DNA of 6,416 nt from the NCBI GenBank assembly GCA_018671635.1, contig JABHHG010000202.1, forward strand, positions 1-6,416. Direction: 5' to 3'. Shown piece by piece: positions 1-4,470 of the stretch (position 1 is the stretch's first letter; each line of letters begins with the position of its first letter). The DNA comes from Fidelibacterota bacterium. Lineage in GTDB: Bacteria > Fidelibacterota > Marinisomatia > SCGC-AAA003-L08 > D37C17. The notes beneath the pieces are model-generated. The model was given only the letters and a program-made list of their open reading frames with translations, was not told where the DNA came from and made no database searches. Both the position numbers and the translations under genes were made by a program.

Positions 1-742
1 AAAAATCTGCTCTCAAGAATTGATAATTCCATGCAAGATTATGATCAATAGTCTTCAGTATATCAGAATTTACACTTTCATTAATCCCATCAGGAAATCT
101 ATCCGATAATTCTTTTCCAATATCAGAATTTTCACTATAATATTTATTTATATGGTCAATACCAATCTTTGATTCTTCATATAAGAGCGAATATTGAAGC
201 ATACCTATCTTATCATGATAGTATTCTGAGCCAATAAAAAATATATTATTGTCTAATCTAAGATCAGTTTCAATAGAAGCAGGATTGGAACGATAATTGA
301 ACTCTGACGTTCCCCAGACACCAAATAAATTTAAATCATTCAAAGTATATTTAAACTCAATGCCAGTCACACTATTATCATAATCAATGTTTTGATTTTG
401 TGTCATATTTAAAGAGAGACCTCTCGCATACAAAGAGTAAAGGTTCCCCAATTTAACAGAATAATTATCTCTCATGTAGTCAACTACAAAATTATTAAGT
501 CCATTTACTGGTATGCCAAAAATAGGAGGGTCTGAATATTCTAACTGAGTGGAAACAAAAAGGCCATTATCAAAGGTAGAATTAATATCTAAGATATTCT
601 CTATAAAGTTATACTCTTCCTCTGTTCCTGCTTGTTCCTTAACTGCCTTCCCATCACCATATTTAGTTTCTAAAGAGAAATTTACATCAAAGCTAAATGC
701 TAATGATACTAAACACATCCATGATATGGAAGATTTAATCAT
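1..742 (-). CDS. Probable outer-membrane beta-barrel protein, DUF6029-like (3' end outside window)
   Basis: The minus-strand frame from the ATG at 742-740 stays open for 247 codons to the left edge, so the C-terminus is missing. Residues 1-17 look like a Sec signal peptide (MIKSSISWMCLVSLAFS) with likely cleavage before FDVNF. The rest has the alternating polar/aromatic pattern of amphipathic beta strands, with many Tyr, Phe and Asn and no transmembrane helix. Residues 99-113 (GNLYSLYARGLSLNM) followed by DYDNSVTGIEFKY at 120-132 resemble the conserved core of DUF6029-type outer-membrane proteins (GNFYxxFGRGL, then DNxIxG), recalled from memory and not searched. The start overlaps the stop of the upstream thioredoxin-like gene as ATGA (739-742), which implies translational coupling. 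No strong Shine-Dalgarno sequence precedes it. Function is unknown; the barrel assignment is moderately confident, the family name less so. Confidence 0.8.
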   Translation of the reverse strand, partial: MIKSSISWMCLVSLAFSFDVNFSLETKYGDGKAVKEQAGTEEEYNFIENILDINSTFDNGLFVSTQLEYSDPPIFGIPVNGLNNFVVDYMRDNYSVKLGNLYSLYARGLSLNMTQNQNIDYDNSVTGIEFKYTLNDLNLFGVWGTSEFNYRSNPASIETDLRLDNNIFFIGSEYYHDKIGMLQYSLLYEESKIGIDHINKYYSENSDIGKELSDRFPDGINESVNSDILKTIDHNLAWNYQFLRADF

Positions 743-1296
743 TCAGATTTTTCTAGTTTAATTGTAGTTTTTAGAACCTTAGTTGTATCTTCGGTCGCTT
801 TGGTACGTTCAGGAAAATTTAATGCAAGCATTTCGACAATCTCAGCTTCAAGGGCCACTTCTTCACCAGGGTTAAATCCTACATGGCGTTTAAAAATTGT
901 TCCATCTCTATTTACAAGCAATAGATATGGCATGACTTTTCCACCCGTTTTTCTAAAAAATTCTGCACGGGGATCGGATAAAATGGGAAAATCCCATTTC
1001 ATTGATTTAAGGTATGATTTTACTTTTGACATCGATCGGGGAGAATCAATATTAACGCTGACGAATTTGAAGCCTTGATCTTCATACTTTATATGAAAGT
1101 CATTGAGATATTTCATTTCTTTTTTACAAGGCTCACATGACATATTCCATGCGTTTATGGCAACTGGACCATCAGCATAAAGTGATGATAGATCTAAACG
1201 TTTATTGTTTAAATCTTTTAGCTTGAGAACTGGGAGCTTTCCTTCGTCTGCACTCAATAGTGAAAATATTATTATGGTGAAAAATAGACTTCTCAT
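739..1296 (-). CDS. TlpA-like periplasmic thiol-disulfide oxidoreductase
   Basis: This 185-residue protein has a short signal peptide (residues 1-16, ending LLSA before DEGK), so it should act in the periplasm. The thioredoxin-fold pattern is clear: an N-terminal segment of AhpC/TlpA type (LKDLNNKRLDLSSLY), a beta strand PVAINAW, the redox motif C54-E-P-C57 followed by KKEM, the strand FKFVSVNID, and a probable cis-Pro at P123 in GGKVMPYLLLVNRDG. Length is normal for TlpA/ResA-like proteins. In the usual WCxPC context the Trp before the first Cys is replaced by Ser (NMSCEPC), which may alter redox potential or partner choice. The last 35 or so residues form a charged tail, TKATEDTTKVLKTTIKLEKSE at the end. 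A GGAG sits 5 nt before the ATG and supports this start. It overlaps the downstream barrel gene by ATGA. The physiological partner cannot be read from sequence; candidates are the Cys-rich lipoprotein encoded upstream and the barrel. Confidence 0.93.
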   Translation of the reverse strand: MRSLFFTIIIFSLLSADEGKLPVLKLKDLNNKRLDLSSLYADGPVAINAWNMSCEPCKKEMKYLNDFHIKYEDQGFKFVSVNIDSPRSMSKVKSYLKSMKWDFPILSDPRAEFFRKTGGKVMPYLLLVNRDGTIFKRHVGFNPGEEVALEAEIVEMLALNFPERTKATEDTTKVLKTTIKLEKSE

Positions 1297-1301
1297 AAGT
1301 A

Positions 1302-1305
1302 CTCC
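1302..1305 (-). promoter_or_regulatory. Shine-Dalgarno GGAG for the TlpA-like gene
   Basis: The minus strand reads TTGGAGTACTT directly before the ATG at 1296-1294, placing GGAG 5 nt from the start codon. It is the only clear Shine-Dalgarno sequence before a start in this window. The 436- and 559-residue genes have none, a situation common in Bacteroidota-like bacteria. Confidence 0.65.
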
Positions 1306-1361
1306 AATATATAATAAAATTGTAGTAAAATTTAGAATTTTGCAGGGTAAATACTTACACT

Positions 1362-2672
1362 CTAGTTGTTACTATATGTAACCGATAAGTACCGGTCTAA
1401 CTGACTTTCAAGAAGGAATTTAATGGAGAGTTTTGTGTATTTACCAAACGTATTATAAGGAACAGAAAATTGATATATGGTTACTAAATTTGACACATCA
1501 ATATTCATTTGGATACTATTTGAACTTGGTTTAATTGAAAATAATGGAGAAAAATTATCCACACGAACTAAAGGGGTATCACTTATTTCAATGCCCGAGT
1601 ATTTCTTTTTCCACGTGTCAATTACCACTTGTTGCAATTCACCTTTTTCACTGGTAAAATATAATACCGGAAAAACTTGATACTTCATATACGCCAGCTT
1701 TTCAACTAATTCGGGATCGAATTTGAAATCACTATTTGAAAACTTTAACTGGACTAATCCACTGCTATTTACTAACTTTTCATGAGGAATATTTAAGAGT
1801 AGATCCTGAATTAATGAATTTTTTACCGCATATTCAACAGGGACGACCACATCCACTAATTCACGGTCGTATTTATTGAATTTAATCTCCATTTCACCAA
1901 TTTCAACGTTATATGGATTCCTTAAAAATTGGTCAATAATCTTTATCAATCCTGTAGTATTTTCATCAACAGACGAAATTTTTCCGGCCTCTCCCGATGA
2001 GAAATCGAATTCTCGAAAATATCGATCACCATACTGTCCATGCTCAGAACTATTCTGATTAATATCAAAATTGAACTCGGCATACGTGGCCATTTCATCT
2101 AATTCATCAAAAATATTATTTTGAACACCTTCGTAAATTGTGTAACTCGGTTCATCTGTTGTGTTAGAATATGTTAAATCAGCAGTACGATTACTTAATT
2201 TCACATCTTCATTCGGGTAAATGATTCCATCATCTACAAAATGGGGGCTCAACATTTCCTCAATAGCAATCAAAAATGCATCATGCAAGCATACCACATC
2301 ATCCCCATTACAAAAGAAATTCTTTTTCTCTAGGAGTTCCCATGTGTGGATATCATAGGCTTCTAATTCCACATCCACCCGTTTCCCCGTAGAAAAATAA
2401 CGCCCATTTACAATAAGCGCAGGGTTTTCTCCTACAAATGCATCATTCGAAAGATAGGGTTCAATATCCCCGGCATATTCAACTTGAATGTCTGTTCGGA
2501 AAGCATAGTTCTCTTTTATTAAGTCGGGAAATACTTTTTGCAGGTGATTAATGGTGAAATCTTTATTGATATTTTCAAATTCCATCAAATACAACGAACT
2601 ATATTGAGTACTTGCATTGAGTATAGTTGATACTAATATAATGATATTAATGAAATTCTGTGGCCTAATCAT
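1362..2672 (-). CDS. Exported protein with TolB-N/FlgO/CsgG-like N-terminal domain
   Basis: The 436-residue product starts with a hydrophobic segment (residues 7-20, FINIIILVSTILNA) that looks like a signal peptide, cleaved near A20-S21. No lipobox Cys follows. Residues about 26-145 have the order seen in TolB N-terminal, FlgO and CsgG-like domains: a strand LYLMEFENINKDF, a helix HLQKVFPDLIKEN, a strand NPALIVNGRYFSTGKRVDVELEAYDIHTWELL (split 84-114), then VCLHDAFLIAIEEML before a linker. The resemblance is from pattern only. Residues about 150-240 are acidic, Asn/Ser-rich and probably flexible. Residues about 240-436 form a second domain rich in beta strands that I do not recognise. C121 and C128 are the only cysteines and could form a disulfide. 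The ATG at 2672 has no Shine-Dalgarno sequence (ATTCCCCTC precedes it). It lies 46 nt after the Cys-rich lipoprotein gene and 65 nt before the TlpA-like gene, so it is probably co-transcribed. A role in outer-membrane assembly or secretion is a guess. Confidence 0.85.
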   Translation of the reverse strand: MIRPQNFINIIILVSTILNASTQYSSLYLMEFENINKDFTINHLQKVFPDLIKENYAFRTDIQVEYAGDIEPYLSNDAFVGENPALIVNGRYFSTGKRVDVELEAYDIHTWELLEKKNFFCNGDDVVCLHDAFLIAIEEMLSPHFVDDGIIYPNEDVKLSNRTADLTYSNTTDEPSYTIYEGVQNNIFDELDEMATYAEFNFDINQNSSEHGQYGDRYFREFDFSSGEAGKISSVDENTTGLIKIIDQFLRNPYNVEIGEMEIKFNKYDRELVDVVVPVEYAVKNSLIQDLLLNIPHEKLVNSSGLVQLKFSNSDFKFDPELVEKLAYMKYQVFPVLYFTSEKGELQQVVIDTWKKKYSGIEISDTPLVRVDNFSPLFSIKPSSNSIQMNIDVSNLVTIYQFSVPYNTFGKYTKLSIKFLLESQLDRYLSVTYSNN

Positions 2673-2718
2673 GAGGGGAATCTAAACTATTTTTGATATT
2701 TGAATCATCATATTTTAA

Positions 2719-4398
2719 TCAATAACATAGATTTGAAATCTGAATATCAAAATTGACTATAGTATTATAACTCATAATGATTCCATCGATGGAATCTCCA
2801 TCATTAATATTATAGCTTGTTCCAGATAAATTTGACCCAATTACATCTACAGTAATACTTGCATCACTTAATCCTTCAATGAAATTGAAAGTTAATTTCG
2901 CAGTTCCATTATAATAATTTTCGATTGACTTTAATTCAGCATTCCAAGTCTTACCATCGTTTAAAAAATCATTATAATTATGATTCCTAATATCTTTAGT
3001 AAAATAATATACTTGTTGATTTCCAATAATAGCATCCTCCCAATCATCATGATAAAATGAAAATGATAATGATGCATTTGGTGGCGAGGGAGGTTCTATG
3101 AAATCTATTCCAGCATCAAACCCATCAGTATATAATATATCTGCACCCAAATAATTTGTAGAGCCATCTATCAAAATATCCAAATCAGAATTCATCAACG
3201 CGAGTTCAGCTACAATTTCAATTTTCCATAATGCAGGCAGCGATTCGATACAATGTCCACAGTAGTCAATAAAACCAAGTCCATTTATAACACCATTACA
3301 ATCTGTACATGTTGAATTATCTCCATGACATATTCCACATTCATCATCTACTACTTGAGTTCCATTATTGGCATAATTCCCATTGCAACCTTGTACACAA
3401 CTAATATCACCTGCTGCCACACATTCGCCACAATTATCTGTAAAAGAATCCCCGTTAGGTATATTAGCACAATCTAGGCATGTCGAATTATTTCCATCAC
3501 ATACGCTGCATTCATCATTTACAGAACTACCATTACATACTCCGGCACAATCGACTTCAACATTACAGTTACCATTACAATCATAGTTTTCTACCACATA
3601 TTCACATTCACCACCAATTGTTGCAGTTAAACTATAATTACATGCAGTATCATCCATACAACCAGTACATGATAAATTATCTCCATCGCATACTCCACAT
3701 TCATCTTCTACAAGACTTCCTGCACAAATTCCTGCACAATCTTCAGGATCAGATTCTGGACATTCAACACAATTCCCAACTTCCAAAATACCACCGCCAC
3801 AAATACCACAAACATCTTCTATAGCACTTCCACCACATACTCCGGCACAATCGACTTCAAGAATACAGTTACCATTACAATCATAGCCCTCTACCACATA
3901 TTCACATTCACCACTAATTATTGCAGTTAAACTATAATTACATGCAGTATCATCCATACAACCAGTACATGATGAATTATCTCCACCGCATACTCCACAA
4001 CCATCTTCTACAAGGCTACCACCCCATACTCCTGCACAATCTTGAACACAGTCATTAGATGGGTCATTATCACAGATTTCACATATATCTAAAATTGAAT
4101 CGCCATTAACGTCTCCATTACAATCTGTGCAACTACTATTATCGCCATCACAGAATCCACACTCATCATACAAAACTGCACATTCACATCCATCATCAGT
4201 TTGGATTATACAATTTCCATTACAATCTAAATTGTCTTCTGATAAAATACAATTTCCATTATCAATAGTTGCTTCAATGTTATAATTACATGCTCTACTA
4301 TCTATACACCCACTAATTTCTGGTTCCTCACCACATGATCCAGCCACGAATAGAAAGTATCCCATCCCCACAATAATATGTAAATAGTACTTTTTCAT
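2719..4398 (-). CDS. Cys-rich repeat lipoprotein, 559 residues, 57 cysteines
   Basis: The N-terminus is a lipoprotein signal: MKK, a hydrophobic core, then VAGSC with the lipid Cys at C22. Residues 30-386 are a chain of short Cys motifs: three GCxDxxACNYx units (30-40, 146-156, 246-256), several DCNGNC, DCAGVC and DECGVCDGDNSSC units, and Asp/Asn-rich loops such as TDCNGDVNGDSILD (91-104) that resemble calcium-binding loops. I count 56 cysteines besides C22, an even number fitting full disulfide pairing outside the cytoplasm. Residues 119-188 and 219-288 are near-identical copies 100 residues apart. Residues 389-559 are a separate beta-rich domain with a single Cys (C558). It carries GFDAGIDFIEPPSPP (426-440), DDW (451-453), TKDIR (467-471) and TW (484-485), a pattern I recall from other FCB secreted proteins. 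There is no T9SS sorting tail, so it is probably anchored by lipid rather than exported through T9SS. The start follows the terminator by 18 nt and lacks a Shine-Dalgarno sequence. The substrate or ligand is unknown. Confidence 0.92.
   Translation of the reverse strand: MKKYYLHIIVGMGYFLFVAGSCGEEPEISGCIDSRACNYNIEATIDNGNCILSEDNLDCNGNCIIQTDDGCECAVLYDECGFCDGDNSSCTDCNGDVNGDSILDICEICDNDPSNDCVQDCAGVWGGSLVEDGCGVCGGDNSSCTGCMDDTACNYSLTAIISGECEYVVEGYDCNGNCILEVDCAGVCGGSAIEDVCGICGGGILEVGNCVECPESDPEDCAGICAGSLVEDECGVCDGDNLSCTGCMDDTACNYSLTATIGGECEYVVENYDCNGNCNVEVDCAGVCNGSSVNDECSVCDGNNSTCLDCANIPNGDSFTDNCGECVAAGDISCVQGCNGNYANNGTQVVDDECGICHGDNSTCTDCNGVINGLGFIDYCGHCIESLPALWKIEIVAELALMNSDLDILIDGSTNYLGADILYTDGFDAGIDFIEPPSPPNASLSFSFYHDDWEDAIIGNQQVYYFTKDIRNHNYNDFLNDGKTWNAELKSIENYYNGTAKLTFNFIEGLSDASITVDVIGSNLSGTSYNINDGDSIDGIIMSYNTIVNFDIQISNLCY
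3535..3743 (-). repeat. Intragenic direct repeat, copy 2 (300-nt offset)
   Basis: This stretch matches 3835-4043 at an exact 300-nt offset without gaps. By hand count 191 of 209 positions agree, about 91%. It encodes residues 219-288 of the Cys-rich lipoprotein, including GCMDDTACNYSLTAT and DCNGNC. Identity falls off sharply on both sides. Confidence 0.93.
3835..4043 (-). repeat. Intragenic direct repeat, copy 1 (300-nt offset)
   Basis: This is the upstream partner of 3535-3743 in the direction of the gene and encodes residues 119-188. Many differences between copies change the amino acid (for example ILEV against NVEV after DCNGNC). The preserved nucleotide identity points to a fairly recent in-frame duplication or gene conversion. 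Confidence 0.93.
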
Positions 4399-4416
4399 TT
4401 ATATTAATTTAGTAAT

Positions 4417-4451
4417 AAAAAAGGCTCGAAAATAGTTTCGAGCCTTTTTTT
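4417..4451 (-). terminator. Intrinsic terminator of the T9SS substrate gene
   Basis: A perfect 9-bp stem (4423-4431 GGCTCGAAA with 4436-4444 TTTCGAGCC) encloses a 4-nt loop. It is flanked by six A on one side and seven T on the other, so the A/T arms could extend the stem. Read on the minus strand, the hairpin is followed by six T at 4422-4417, as expected for Rho-independent termination. It lies 19 nt after the stop of the T9SS substrate gene (4471-4473) and 18 nt before the ATG of the lipoprotein gene. The shape is bidirectional, but no plus-strand gene is seen to use it. Confidence 0.93.
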
Positions 4452-4470
4452 ATGTTAAAAGTAAAAATTT

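Noticed and set aside
61..135. Echo of TATCAGAATTT at 61 and 121, 60 nt apart
   Set aside because: Only about 11 nt repeat (encoding NSDI twice); no extended duplication in the flanks.
549..1078. Plus-strand open frames over the barrel and TlpA-like genes
   Set aside because: They are antisense to genes with clear signal peptides, motifs and coherent composition, and their translations show no family pattern.
1327..1341. Short inverted repeat AAAATT-TAG-AATTTT between the 436-residue gene and the TlpA-like gene
   Set aside because: The stem is 6 bp of A/T only and has no real T-run context; it is expected by chance in such AT-rich DNA.
1301..1361. TACAAT as a -10 element for a separate TlpA promoter
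   Set aside because: No acceptable -35 element lies at normal spacing and isolated AT-rich hexamers are frequent here.
2694..2707. Possible hairpin TGAT/ATCA after the lipoprotein gene
   Set aside because: A 4-bp stem with a 6-nt loop is too weak for a terminator, so the gap is left as possible read-through.
3383..3824. Plus-strand open frames rich in His, Gln and Leu over the Cys-rich repeats
   Set aside because: They are the antisense reading of repeated Cys/Asn/Gly codons; the low-complexity His/Tyr/Leu composition is an artefact.
4024..4038. Loss of a Cys in the lipoprotein (CAGVW in place of CAGVC)
   Set aside because: CAGVW is a common variant in this repeat family as I recall it, and the remaining Cys count stays even, so it is not evidence of damage.
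3535..4043. Periodic repeats as a possible CRISPR array
   Set aside because: Units are over 200 nt, in frame and coding, with a 300-nt period; there is no short repeat-spacer structure.
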